This document shows positions 24,249-32,662 of a stretch of 41,917 nt of DNA, in pieces (position 1 is the first letter of the stretch; the number at the start of each line of letters is the position of its first letter). The stretch comes from Clostridiales bacterium NK3B98 (GTDB taxonomy: Bacteria > Bacillota > Clostridia > Oscillospirales > Oscillospiraceae): NCBI GenBank assembly GCA_000421005.1, contig ATWA01000016.1, positions 1-41,917 on the forward strand. The letters run 5' to 3'. Below the pieces are notes generated by a model. The model saw only the letters and a program-made list of their open reading frames with translations. It was not told where the DNA came from and made no database searches. The position numbers and the translations under genes are program-made.

Positions 24249-25061
24249 TCACAATTCTTCTAAGAGTTTATGTTTTTTGCGCTCAAAGTCTTCCTGTGAA
24301 ATAATGCCTGAATCAAGAAGACTTTTTAACTGCTTCATTCTTTCGTAGGGATTGTTTTGGTGCGAAGGGATATAGGACTGTGATTCAGTTTCGTTTTGAC
24401 TGTTTTCTTGTTGATACGTTAAAAATGCTTGCCTCAAACGTTCGAAATAATGCAAAAACTCATCACGAGGCAGTAATCCCCTGACGATAGAGTGCTGGTC
24501 GGTAAATTTTGATTCATACACATCGCCAAAAGACGCTCCGTCGAGGAAAGGGTTACTTGTCTTGTGGTTGGTAGAAGATGTTTTAAGATGCACCGACTTG
24601 CTTACAGGTATGTATGAAATGAAATCGGTGCCGCTTTCGTTACAAAAAACTACATCTTTTACAGAATTGTATAACAAGAGAGTCTCGGGAGGCATTGAAG
24701 AATGGTCTCGAAGAATGAGTACTCTATCCTGATATACTTTTACAGTTGAATTGTACCTAACAAGAGAGAAAAAGGAACTTCCGGTACGTGGACAAACAAA
24801 TTGAAAAAGAGGTTGAGTTGTCGTTTGATTGTTCTCCAACTGACGGGTTTCCGTGCGAACGGGAAACGTCTCAGAACTATTTGAGGACAGCATCAGAGCT
24901 TTCTTTACATCCTCTCTTTGTGCTTTTCTCAAAGAATACCATTCATCAAACGAATACCCTGTGCTTCTTGCCTGTGCACCGCATTTTGAACATTGAACAT
25001 TGGAGCCAGAGTTATGTCGTGTAACGGCTCCGCACTTAGAGCATAAAAAAATATAGTCCAT
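24249..25061 (-). CDS. Zinc-ribbon/SHOCT domain protein of unknown function
   Basis: A 270-residue AT-rich gene unlike its GC-rich neighbours. The N-terminus is a small zinc ribbon (FLCSKCGAV and VQCSKCGAQ, four Cys). The middle (about 85-215) is a beta-rich region with YNSTVKVYQDRVLIL that resembles a PH-like fold by eye only. The last 32 residues (MKQLKSLLDSGIISQEDFERKKHKLLEEL) are a SHOCT domain, a short C-terminal oligomerisation motif. No signal or membrane segment. GGAGG precedes the ATG. It is divergent from the XRE gene at 25170, with palindromes between them, so the two are probably co-regulated. Function unknown. Confidence 0.75.
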   Translation of the reverse strand: MDYIFLCSKCGAVTRHNSGSNVQCSKCGAQARSTGYSFDEWYSLRKAQREDVKKALMLSSNSSETFPVRTETRQLENNQTTTQPLFQFVCPRTGSSFFSLVRYNSTVKVYQDRVLILRDHSSMPPETLLLYNSVKDVVFCNESGTDFISYIPVSKSVHLKTSSTNHKTSNPFLDGASFGDVYESKFTDQHSIVRGLLPRDEFLHYFERLRQAFLTYQQENSQNETESQSYIPSHQNNPYERMKQLKSLLDSGIISQEDFERKKHKLLEEL

Positions 25062-25101
25062 TCTGTGTTTCCTCCAGGAGTTCTTTCATTACGATACATT
25101 T

Positions 25102-25118
25102 TATCTGTCTTACAGATA
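25102..25118. promoter_or_regulatory. Palindrome in the divergent intergenic region
   Basis: TATCTGT-CTT-ACAGATA is a perfect 7-bp inverted repeat between the zinc-ribbon gene and the XRE gene. A likely operator for the XRE regulator. Confidence 0.5.
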
Positions 25119-25143
25119 TAAGTCAATATCTTAAATCCAGATA

Positions 25144-25174
25144 ACCATAATTATCATGAGGTGATAATTATGGT
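25144..25174. promoter_or_regulatory. 13-bp inverted repeat over the XRE gene's start
   Basis: ACCATAATTATCA (25144-25156) and TGATAATTATGGT (25162-25174) are perfect arms around TGAGG. The right arm contains the ATG and the loop contains part of the ribosome site. It could be an operator, or an RNA hairpin that hides the start codon. Confidence 0.6.
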
Positions 25175-25391
25175 ATTCCCAAACATCCGGGCATTACGGG
25201 AGGACAACGACCTGCGCCAGCGGGAACTGGCACAAGTGCTTCATGTCTCGCAGAACACATATTCCCAATATGAAAACGGCGTGATTGAGTGGACAGCACC
25301 GCATTTGATTGCGCTGGCTGATTATTATCAGGTCAGTGTGGACTATCTGCTTGGCCGGACGAACAAACGGGAGGTAAACAAGGAACCATGA
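25170..25391 (+). CDS. Small XRE-family transcriptional regulator
   Basis: A 73-residue helix-turn-helix protein. Residues about 3-60 are a complete Cro/CI-type domain: IRALREDNDLRQRELAQVL, the recognition helix VSQNTYSQYENG, and LIALADYYQVSVDYLLGR. It has no partner domain. I chose ATG 25170 because GAGGTGAT lies just upstream; the in-frame GTG at 25161 lies in that site. It overlaps a perfect palindrome, so autoregulation is likely, and it may also control the divergent zinc-ribbon gene. Confidence 0.85.
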   Translation: MVFPNIRALREDNDLRQRELAQVLHVSQNTYSQYENGVIEWTAPHLIALADYYQVSVDYLLGRTNKREVNKEP

Positions 25392-25409
25392 AATATTTCC
25401 CCCCAACAA

Positions 25410-25438
25410 TTGCAATCTCTTTTCAATAAGGCTATAAT
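25410..25438 (+). promoter_or_regulatory. Promoter of the purine-salvage operon
   Basis: TTGCAA (25410-25415), a 17-base spacer and TATAAT (25433-25438), about 40 bases before the phosphoribosyltransferase start. Confidence 0.8.
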
Positions 25439-25476
25439 ATTCCCATCACCCCAAAACTGCTATGGAGGGAATTATC

Positions 25477-26034
25477 ATGGAATATAAATTGACAGTCGCT
25501 GGTCTGGAACGCACGCTGACGCTCTGCCCCCTGAATGACAACCTGTATATTGCGGGATTTGTCATCTTCGGCGATCAGGAGCTGACCGTTGCCGCCGCTG
25601 CCGAGCTTTTGAAGAAGGCACCGGAGTACGACTACCTGATTACCGCCGAGGCAAAGGGCATCCCCCTGATTCACGAGATGGCCCGTCAGCACGGGGACAA
25701 GAAATACTTCCTTGCCCGGAAAAAGCCCAAGCTGTACATGCAGAACCTGTTCGAGGTCTCTGTCCAGTCCATCACCACCGCCGGGGAGCAGAAGCTCTAT
25801 CTGGACGGCAACGATGCCGCTCTGATGAAGGGAAAACGGATCCTGGTGATTGACGACGTGATCTCCACCGGCGAGAGCCTCCGGGCGCTGGATGCACTGG
25901 TGAGCAAGGCAGGGGGCACCATCTGCGGCCAGATGGCCATTCTGGCGGAGGGCGACGCCATCCACCGGGACGACATCATCTATCTGGAGCCGCTGCCCCT
26001 GTTTGACGCCAAGGGCAATCCCATCGAGGCGTGA
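25477..26034 (+). CDS. Phosphoribosyltransferase, adenine PRTase-like
   Basis: A 185-residue type I phosphoribosyltransferase. The PRPP-binding loop is clear in RILVIDDVISTGESLRAL, and EYDYLITAEAKGIPL resembles the APRT/xanthine PRTase N-terminal region. Such enzymes join a free purine to PRPP. The two following genes release adenine from methylthioadenosine and deaminate adenosine, which makes adenine a sensible substrate; xanthine cannot be excluded. ATG 25477 is preferred because GGAGGG sits eight bases upstream and the in-frame ATG at 25462 has no such site. First gene of a three-gene operon. Confidence 0.85.
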   Translation: MEYKLTVAGLERTLTLCPLNDNLYIAGFVIFGDQELTVAAAAELLKKAPEYDYLITAEAKGIPLIHEMARQHGDKKYFLARKKPKLYMQNLFEVSVQSITTAGEQKLYLDGNDAALMKGKRILVIDDVISTGESLRALDALVSKAGGTICGQMAILAEGDAIHRDDIIYLEPLPLFDAKGNPIEA

Positions 26035-26043
26035 GGAATTGAT

Positions 26044-26745
26044 ATGATAGGAATTATTGGCGCCATGCAGGTGGAAATTCAGGGCCTTCGCTCCATGCTC
26101 ACCGATGTGCAGTCAGAGACGGTCAGCGGCATCACCTTTACCTCCGGCAAGCTGGAAGGGGTTCCGGTGGTGCTGGCGGTGTGCGGCGTAGGCAAGGTGT
26201 TTGCCGCACTGTGTACCCAGACCATGATTCTGCGCTATCAGGTGGACGCTGTCATCAACTCCGGCGTGGCGGGAACTCTGTGCCGGGAGTTGAGCATCGG
26301 AGATGTGGCCATTTCCTCCAGCGTGGTGCAGCACGACTTTGATACCGCCACTCTGGGCGACCCGGTGGGGCTGATCTCCGGGCTGAATCTGGTGCGTATC
26401 CCTGCCGACCCCCGGCTCACCGAGCTGGCTCGTCAGGCGGTGGAGGCGCAGGGCGTGAACTGCAAGGTGGGAACCATCGCCACAGGGGATCAGTTTTTGT
26501 GCGACAACGGACGGAAAAACTGGATCCACTCCAACTTCGACGCCATCGCCGGAGAGATGGAGGGGGGCAGCGTGGGTCAGGTGTGCTATGTGAACCATGT
26601 CCCCTTTGTGGTCATCCGTGCCATCTCCGACGATGCTGACGGACACGCCCCGGACAATTTTGCCAACTTTGTGGACCGCACCGCCCGCACCTCTACTGCG
26701 GTGACGGCGGCGCTGGTCAGGGGGATTGCCAATGGAATGGATTGA
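26044..26745 (+). CDS. mtnN: 5'-methylthioadenosine/S-adenosylhomocysteine nucleosidase
   Basis: A 233-residue nucleosidase that splits MTA and SAH into adenine and the thioribose or ribosyl-homocysteine product. The fold start IGIIGAMQVEIQGL gives the catalytic Glu11. GEMEGGSVGQVCY carries the ribose-binding Glu, and RAISDDAD holds the catalytic Asp. All key residues are present. It starts ten bases after the phosphoribosyltransferase stop, and its last 14 bases overlap the start of add, so the three genes are one operon that recovers adenine. Confidence 0.95.
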   Translation: MIGIIGAMQVEIQGLRSMLTDVQSETVSGITFTSGKLEGVPVVLAVCGVGKVFAALCTQTMILRYQVDAVINSGVAGTLCRELSIGDVAISSSVVQHDFDTATLGDPVGLISGLNLVRIPADPRLTELARQAVEAQGVNCKVGTIATGDQFLCDNGRKNWIHSNFDAIAGEMEGGSVGQVCYVNHVPFVVIRAISDDADGHAPDNFANFVDRTARTSTAVTAALVRGIANGMD

Positions 26746-27739
26746 GGGTCTGCCAAAAATCGAACTGCACTGCCATCTGGACGGAGCGGTACATCCCCAG
26801 CGCATCCGGGATTTTCTGGCGGCGGAGGGAACCCCTCTGCCCCAGAACTTTGACGCACGCATCTCGGTAGGGGAGGACTGTCCCAGCCTGACAGAATATC
26901 TGCGCTGCTTTGAGCTGCCTCTGCGCTGGCTGCAAACCACCCAGGGTCTGCAAACGGCGGTCTGTGACCTGCTCCGGGATTGCAAGACCCAGAATATCCG
27001 TTATATTGAGATTCGTTTTGCCCCTACCCTGCATCTGGATGGCGGCCTGAGCTATGAACAGGTGTTTCAGGCGCTGAAGGAAGGCAGAGACAGGGGAGAG
27101 GGCGAGACAGGGGTGCGCTGTGCCTTTCTGGTGTGCGCCATGCGGCACCACAGCATGGAACAAAACCTTGCCATGCTGGAAGCGGCGGCAAAGTGGCATC
27201 CTGATCTGGTCTGCGGCTGCGATCTGGCAGGAGACGAGAACGCCTTTCCCACTGCGTCCCATCAGAAATTCTTCTACCGGGCGGCAGAGCTGGGCATTCC
27301 CTATACCATCCACTCCGGGGAGACGGGCAACGCCGCCAATATTGAGACGGCGCTGGCGCTGAACGCCAAACGGCTGGGTCACGGCATCGCCATGAAAGAC
27401 CTGCCTGCCCTTCGTGCCCAGGTGAAGGCACAGGGCGTGGGGGTGGAGCTCTGCCCCACCAGCAACTTCCAGACCAAAGCCAGCACCGGATGGGAGGACT
27501 ATCCCCTGAAATCCTATCTGGCGGAAGGTCTGGTGGTCTGCCTGAATACCGACAACCCCACCGTCAGCCGTACCAATCTGAACCGGGAATACGCCCGAGC
27601 CATGATTGAGGGAGGCTGTACCAAAGGGGAGATTCTGCGGCTGCTGGACAACGCCTGCACCATGTCCTTTGCCCCGGAGACATGGAAGCAGAGCTACCGG
27701 GAGGAATTGGCGCAGTTTGCAGCACAGACAGAGACTTGA
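26732..27739 (+). CDS. add: Adenosine deaminase
   Basis: A 335-residue metal-dependent deaminase that converts adenosine to inosine. The zinc-site motif HCHLDGAVHP lies at residues 13-22. The HSGET motif, the GHG turn and NTDNP supply the catalytic and metal residues. The start ATG 26732 follows GGGGGA and overlaps the end of mtnN by 14 bases, so translation may be coupled. The family also includes adenine deaminases and MTA/SAH deaminases; the substrate is assigned from overall similarity. It is the last gene of the salvage operon and is followed by a terminator. Confidence 0.9.
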   Translation: MEWIEGLPKIELHCHLDGAVHPQRIRDFLAAEGTPLPQNFDARISVGEDCPSLTEYLRCFELPLRWLQTTQGLQTAVCDLLRDCKTQNIRYIEIRFAPTLHLDGGLSYEQVFQALKEGRDRGEGETGVRCAFLVCAMRHHSMEQNLAMLEAAAKWHPDLVCGCDLAGDENAFPTASHQKFFYRAAELGIPYTIHSGETGNAANIETALALNAKRLGHGIAMKDLPALRAQVKAQGVGVELCPTSNFQTKASTGWEDYPLKSYLAEGLVVCLNTDNPTVSRTNLNREYARAMIEGGCTKGEILRLLDNACTMSFAPETWKQSYREELAQFAAQTET

Positions 27740-27770
27740 GGGGAACATACAGAAACGGAACAACTCAGAC

Positions 27771-27801
27771 AAAGCGCCGGAAGACTGCCTTCCGGCGCTT
27801 T
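27771..27801 (+). terminator. Terminator after add
   Basis: AAAGCGCCGGAAG (27771-27783) and CTTCCGGCGCTTT (27789-27801) form a 13-bp stem with a five-base loop. Confidence 0.85.
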
Positions 27802-27817
27802 AGTGCGGAAAAGAGGA

Positions 27818-27845
27818 TTGACAACCGCCTGAGAGGGTTTAAAAT
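27818..27845 (+). promoter_or_regulatory. Promoter of the two-component operon
   Basis: TTGACA (27818-27823), a 16-base spacer and TAAAAT (27840-27845), 33 bases before the regulator start. Confidence 0.75.
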
Positions 27846-27877
27846 AGAAGGAAAGACGACAAAAGGGGGGAGACGGC

Positions 27878-28591
27878 ATGATTCGGATTGCAGTGGTAGA
27901 GGACGAGGGCTCTTATCAGCGGCAGATGGAGCAGTATCTGGAACGCTATCAGCAGGAGCATGACGTGCGGTTTCAGGTTGCCGTTTTCTCTGACGGGGTG
28001 TCTATGGCCTACCAGTACCACCCCGACTTCGACCTGATTTTTATGGACATTGAGCTTGGTGCCGTAAACGGGATGGAGGTCGCGGAGCAGATTCGCAAGC
28101 GGGACGGAGAGGTGGTCATCATCTTTGTCACCAATATGCCCCAATACGCCATGCGGGGCTATGCGGTGGAGGCCATGGACTATGTGCTCAAGCCCCTGTC
28201 CTACTACGCCTTTGCCCAGCGGATGGATCGTGCCCTGGAGCGGATGCGCCGCCGGGGGCGGCAGTATATCACTGTCAGCACCGGAAAAGGCAGCCTGCAA
28301 AAGCTGGAGGTGGGGGAGATCCGCTATGTGGAGGTGCAGGAGCACACCCTGATTTACCACATGGGCGGGGAAAAACTTGCCGTCTCCGGCAGTATGCGGG
28401 AGACGGAGCGCAAGCTGGAGGGCAAGGGCTTCTTCCGGTGCAACAAGGGCTACCTGGTCAATCTGGACTTTGTGGACGGCATTCAGGAGGAAGACGCCAT
28501 CGTAGACGGGGAAAGGGTGCAGATCAGCCGTGCCAAGAAAAAGGCGTTTCTGGATGCCCTGAACAACCGGATGAACGAGGTGTCCAAATGA
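27878..28591 (+). CDS. LytTR-type response regulator
   Basis: A 237-residue regulator: receiver domain (1-120) with acidic VEDE, phosphoacceptor Asp57 in IFMDIEL and the YVLKPL lysine, then a LytTR DNA-binding domain (about 133-232; GEIRYVEVQEHTLIYH, FFRCNKGYLVNL). It is of the AgrA/ComE group. Family members bind paired direct repeats upstream of target genes. The stop overlaps the start of the sensor kinase (ATGA). No peptide-maturation genes (AgrB/AgrD) are adjacent. The GH78 operon begins downstream with its own promoter and may be a target. Confidence 0.92.
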   Translation: MIRIAVVEDEGSYQRQMEQYLERYQQEHDVRFQVAVFSDGVSMAYQYHPDFDLIFMDIELGAVNGMEVAEQIRKRDGEVVIIFVTNMPQYAMRGYAVEAMDYVLKPLSYYAFAQRMDRALERMRRRGRQYITVSTGKGSLQKLEVGEIRYVEVQEHTLIYHMGGEKLAVSGSMRETERKLEGKGFFRCNKGYLVNLDFVDGIQEEDAIVDGERVQISRAKKKAFLDALNNRMNEVSK

Positions 28592-29901
28592 GCCGGGAGC
28601 TGCAAAACATCCCCTTTTACTGGACCGCCATCGCCCACTGGATGAGCCTCACCGTCTACGGTCTGCTGCTGCCCCGGAGATGGAATTGGATACAGGAAGG
28701 ACTTTTGGCGGCGGCGACCCTGCTGGGGCTGAACCTGTTTATGCATGTCACCGAGCCGCAAAACGGGGCGGTGTTCAACCTGCTCATGGCCTGCTTTGCC
28801 ATGCTGACCATGGTTCCGCTGGCGCTGGGCTGTCGCCTGAAACCGGAACAGACCGCCTATTATGCCGCCAACAGCTTTATTCTGGGGGGCTTCACCTGCT
28901 CATTGGCGTGGCAGCTCTACACCTACTTCACAGAGAAAAACGCCCTCTATCCTCCCCGGTGGGCGGAGGTGGCGGTGATGCTGGCTATATACGCCCTCAC
29001 CGGAGGGGCGGTGTATCTGATTCTACGCCGCTGGATGGAGGCGGCGGAGGCGCTGCACCTCAGCCGAACTGCCTGCGTCAGCACGGTGGTGATGGCAGTG
29101 GTGATCTATATTCTGTCCAGCCTCAGCTTTGCCCCCATTGACACCCCCTTTGGCGGCTCCACCTACGCCGAGGCGTTCAACATCCGCACGCTGGTCTATT
29201 TAGGCGGTCTGGCGGTGCTGTTTGCCCACCATGTTACCCTGTGCGATTCCTATGTGACGCTGGAACGGGACAGCCTGAAAAGCATTTTGGATACCCAATA
29301 CCTGAACTACAAGCTGAGTCAGGAGTCGGTGGACTTGGTCAACCAGAAATACCATGACCTGAAGCATCAGATTCACCTGCTCCGCAGCGAGGCGGGGGAG
29401 GGGATGCGCCTGGACCGTCTGGATCGTCTGGAACAGGAAATCCGGGTCTATGAAGCCCAAAACAAGACGGGCAATCAGGTTTTGGACACCATTCTCACCG
29501 GGAAAAGTCTCCACTGCCAGAAGGAGGGCATCTCCTTTACCTGCGTGGCGGACGGCGGCGCATTGGACTTTATGGACGCAGTGGATATGAGCGTGCTGTT
29601 CGGCAACGCTTTGGACAACGCCATTGAGGCTGCCAGCCAGATTCCCGACCCGGAACAGCGGCTGATTCATCTCTCGGTCAATCGGCAAAAGGGCTTTGTC
29701 CGCATTCGGCTGGAAAACCGTTTTCAGGGCAAGCTGCGTCTGAACCGGGGGCTTCCGGTGACCACCAAGGCGGACGAGCGGTATCACGGCTTTGGCGTGA
29801 AGAGCATAGCCGCCACAGCGGAAAAATACGGCGGCTCGGCCACCTTCTCCCAGCGGGAGGGCTGGTTTGAACTGCGGATTCTCCTGCCTGTTCCTCAATA
29901 A
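28588..29901 (+). CDS. AgrC-like sensor histidine kinase (GHKL)
   Basis: A 437-residue membrane kinase. About six hydrophobic helices span residues 10-215. A short linker leads to the phosphoacceptor motif YHDLKHQ (His256), and the GHKL ATPase follows (NALDNAIEAAS as N box, GFGVKSIAATAEKYGG as G box). ATG 28588 overlaps the regulator's stop, so translation is coupled; no clear ribosome site of its own is needed. This AgrC-type class usually senses peptides or membrane signals. The ligand is unknown. Confidence 0.9.
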   Translation: MSRELQNIPFYWTAIAHWMSLTVYGLLLPRRWNWIQEGLLAAATLLGLNLFMHVTEPQNGAVFNLLMACFAMLTMVPLALGCRLKPEQTAYYAANSFILGGFTCSLAWQLYTYFTEKNALYPPRWAEVAVMLAIYALTGGAVYLILRRWMEAAEALHLSRTACVSTVVMAVVIYILSSLSFAPIDTPFGGSTYAEAFNIRTLVYLGGLAVLFAHHVTLCDSYVTLERDSLKSILDTQYLNYKLSQESVDLVNQKYHDLKHQIHLLRSEAGEGMRLDRLDRLEQEIRVYEAQNKTGNQVLDTILTGKSLHCQKEGISFTCVADGGALDFMDAVDMSVLFGNALDNAIEAASQIPDPEQRLIHLSVNRQKGFVRIRLENRFQGKLRLNRGLPVTTKADERYHGFGVKSIAATAEKYGGSATFSQREGWFELRILLPVPQ

Positions 29902-29914
29902 CCGAAAGACCCTC

Positions 29915-29948
29915 AGGGCTTCCCAAGACATGGGAGGCCCTTTCTTTT
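29915..29948 (+). terminator. Terminator after the sensor kinase
   Basis: AGGGCTTCCCA (29915-29925) pairs with TGGGAGGCCCT (29931-29941), with one G-T pair, and leads into TTTCTTTT. Confidence 0.85.
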
Positions 29949-30010
29949 GTGCACATCCCCCAACAGAGCAACCGATTATGAGCCGAAAACGACGGATAAT
30001 GAAAAAATAG

Positions 30011-30039
30011 TTGCCATACTTTTGAACGGTCATTATAAT
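30011..30039 (+). promoter_or_regulatory. Promoter of the glycoside-utilisation operon
   Basis: TTGCCA (30011-30016), a 17-base spacer and TATAAT (30034-30039), 46 bases before the GH78 start. Confidence 0.85.
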
Positions 30040-30085
30040 AAGTGTCAAACAAGATGATGACAAAGGGCAGGAAGAAGGAAGAACT

Positions 30086-32647
30086 ATGCTGAGCGTTTCC
30101 AAGTTTACAGTGGAGCATTTGAAGCAGGGCTGTGTCACCGACCGCCGCCGCCCCCGCTTTTCCTTTGCGTTGGAAAGTGACGGGGAGAACGTCACCCTGA
30201 AACGGGCCGTTCTCTCCGGTGAGGGCTGGCGGGTGGAGACAGACCGCCAGATCAACATCCCTTATCAGGGCCCGGAGCTGCGCCCCTTCACCAGCTATTC
30301 TGTCCACCTTCAGGTGGAGGACAGCCGGGGAGAGCAGGCGGAGGCAGAGCTGACCTTTGAGACAGGACGGATGGAGACAGCGTGGACAGGCAAGTGGATC
30401 TCTGATCCCACCTACTCCTTTACCGAGAAGAAGGTCTCGCCGGTGCCTTTGACCTTCCGCCGTCAGCTTCGGCTGGAGAAAGAAGTGGCCAGCGCCCACA
30501 TCTATGCCACGGCGCTGGGCATCTACGATTTGTATCTGAATGGAAACCGGGTGGGCAATCGTTACTTCGCCCCCGGCTTCACCTCCTATCAGCACCAGCT
30601 CCAATACCAGAGCTATGATGTGACAAATCTGCTCACCGGAGCGGACACCCTGACCGCAGTGGTAGCCGGCGGCTGGGCGGTGGGCTCCTTCGTGTTCACC
30701 CGCATCAACCGCCACGACGGCGACCGTCAGGCGCTGCTGCTGGAGCTGCGGGTGAGCTATACTGACGGCACCAGCGAGGTGATCGGCACTGACGAACAGT
30801 GGCAGGTCACCCGGCAGGGCAATGTGACCATGGCGGACCTTTACGACGGGGAGACCTACGATGCCACGGTGGATTTGGAGCAATCGGACTGGCACAACGC
30901 CGCACCGGAGACCCTTCGCATCTCCCCGGAGATTGTGGCGGAGTACGGCGCTCCGGTGATTGCCCATGAGGTGCTGCGCCCCCTGTCCTGCCAGCGGGTG
31001 GGCAGCGAGCTGATTTACGACTTTGGGCAGAACTTTGCCGGGGTGGTGCGCTTCACCGTCCGGGGAAAGGCGGGACAGACCGTCACCGTCCGCCACGGGG
31101 AGATTCTCAACCCGGACGGCAGCCTGAACACCACCTTCCTCCGCACCGCCAAGGCCACGACTACTTATACCTGCGTGGACGGGGAACAGACCTTTTCTCC
31201 CACCCTCAGCTATATGGGCTTCCGCTATGCGGGGGTCAGCGGGGTGGAGGAAAAGGATATTGACCTCACCGCCCTTGCCCTTTACTCCGACGTGGAGCGC
31301 ATTGGTGACTTCTCCTGCTCCAACCACATGGTGAACCAATTGCAGAGCAATATCACCTGGGGCGCACGGAGCAACTTTGTGGACATTCCCACCGACTGCC
31401 CCCAGCGGGACGAGCGGATGGGCTGGACGGGGGACATTGCCGTGTTTTCCCCCACTGCCTGCTTCAACTTTGACATGAGCCGCTTTTTGGAGAAGTGGCT
31501 GCGGGATGTGAAAAGCGAGCAGTATTCCAGCGGCGGCATTCCCAACACCGTACCCTCTCAGGGCTACGGATTCCCTGCCACCATGCCCCCTATTGCGGTG
31601 GACTGGTGGGACGACGCCTGCATCCTGGTGCCTTGGGCGGAATATCAGGCAAGAGGAGACAAGGAGCTGCTGGAGGAAATGTACCCCACCATGCAGCGGT
31701 ATGTGAAGGCCTGCCAGTTCTGGGCGGGGCTGCTCAGCTTCGGCAAAAACAGGTATATCTGGGACACCCCGGCGGTGCTCCACTTCGGAGACTGGGTGGC
31801 GCCCGACGTACCCCAGATGGCACAGTGGCAGGGCAGAGCCAAATGGACGGCGACCGCCAGCCTGAGAAACACCACAGCACTGCTGTCCAAAATCGCCGCC
31901 ATTCTGGGCAAGAGCGCCGACGCCATGGAGTATCAGGCGTACAGCGACAAGGTGGCGGACGCCTATATCGACCTGTTCACCGACGGACAGGGTAAGCTGA
32001 AAAACGAGTTCCAGACCGGATATGTGCTGCCCCTCTATCTGGATATGTTCCCCGATGGGGAGAGCAAGCGGAAGGCGGCGGAGCATCTGGCAAAGCTGGC
32101 TGCGCAGCGGGACTACTGCATCGGCACCGGTTTCCCCGGCACACCCTACATCCTCTTCGCCCTTGCGGACAACGGACAGGCGGAGACGGCCTACAAAATG
32201 CTGATGAACACGAAATGCCCCTCCTGGCTGTACGAGGTCAAGTCCGGCGCCACTACCATCTGGGAGCGCTGGGACGGACTGGACGAAAACGGGGTCTGCC
32301 CCATCGGAGACGACGGCACCGACCTGATGATCTCCTACAACCACTATGCCAGCGGCGCTGTGGGAGACTTCCTCTACCGCCGGGTTGCGGGAATGGAGTC
32401 CACCCAGCCGGGCTGGAAGTCCTTCCGGGTAAAGCCCCTGCTGGGAGGCGGATTGACCTTCGCAAAAGCCAGCGTCAGCACCCCCTACGGCGAGGCTGCT
32501 GTCCACTGGCAGCGGGAGGGAGAACGATTTGAGATTCAGGTGAGCGTACCTGTGGGCGCCACCTGCGTTTTGGAGATGCCTGACGGCACAACCGCCACGC
32601 TGGGCAGCGGCAGGCATCAATCCCATTGCACCATCCACCAAGCGTGA
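30086..32647 (+). CDS. Alpha-L-rhamnosidase, GH78
   Basis: An 853-residue enzyme without signal peptide, so cytoplasmic. It has an Ig-like N-terminal domain (to about 100), jelly-roll carbohydrate-binding domains (about 105-320; ATALGIYDLYLNGNRVG, YDFGQNFAGVV), an (alpha/alpha)6 catalytic barrel (about 420-780) and a C-terminal beta domain. Diagnostic motifs are DCPQRDERMGWTGD, holding the catalytic acid region, and TTIWERWDG. GH78 enzymes remove terminal rhamnose, often from plant flavonoid glycosides such as rutin. The neighbouring symporter and beta-glucosidase fit uptake and breakdown of rhamnosyl-glucosides. The ribosome site is AGGAAG. Confidence 0.95.
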   Translation: MLSVSKFTVEHLKQGCVTDRRRPRFSFALESDGENVTLKRAVLSGEGWRVETDRQINIPYQGPELRPFTSYSVHLQVEDSRGEQAEAELTFETGRMETAWTGKWISDPTYSFTEKKVSPVPLTFRRQLRLEKEVASAHIYATALGIYDLYLNGNRVGNRYFAPGFTSYQHQLQYQSYDVTNLLTGADTLTAVVAGGWAVGSFVFTRINRHDGDRQALLLELRVSYTDGTSEVIGTDEQWQVTRQGNVTMADLYDGETYDATVDLEQSDWHNAAPETLRISPEIVAEYGAPVIAHEVLRPLSCQRVGSELIYDFGQNFAGVVRFTVRGKAGQTVTVRHGEILNPDGSLNTTFLRTAKATTTYTCVDGEQTFSPTLSYMGFRYAGVSGVEEKDIDLTALALYSDVERIGDFSCSNHMVNQLQSNITWGARSNFVDIPTDCPQRDERMGWTGDIAVFSPTACFNFDMSRFLEKWLRDVKSEQYSSGGIPNTVPSQGYGFPATMPPIAVDWWDDACILVPWAEYQARGDKELLEEMYPTMQRYVKACQFWAGLLSFGKNRYIWDTPAVLHFGDWVAPDVPQMAQWQGRAKWTATASLRNTTALLSKIAAILGKSADAMEYQAYSDKVADAYIDLFTDGQGKLKNEFQTGYVLPLYLDMFPDGESKRKAAEHLAKLAAQRDYCIGTGFPGTPYILFALADNGQAETAYKMLMNTKCPSWLYEVKSGATTIWERWDGLDENGVCPIGDDGTDLMISYNHYASGAVGDFLYRRVAGMESTQPGWKSFRVKPLLGGGLTFAKASVSTPYGEAAVHWQREGERFEIQVSVPVGATCVLEMPDGTTATLGSGRHQSHCTIHQA

Positions 32648-32662
32648 GAGAAGGAGGAAATC

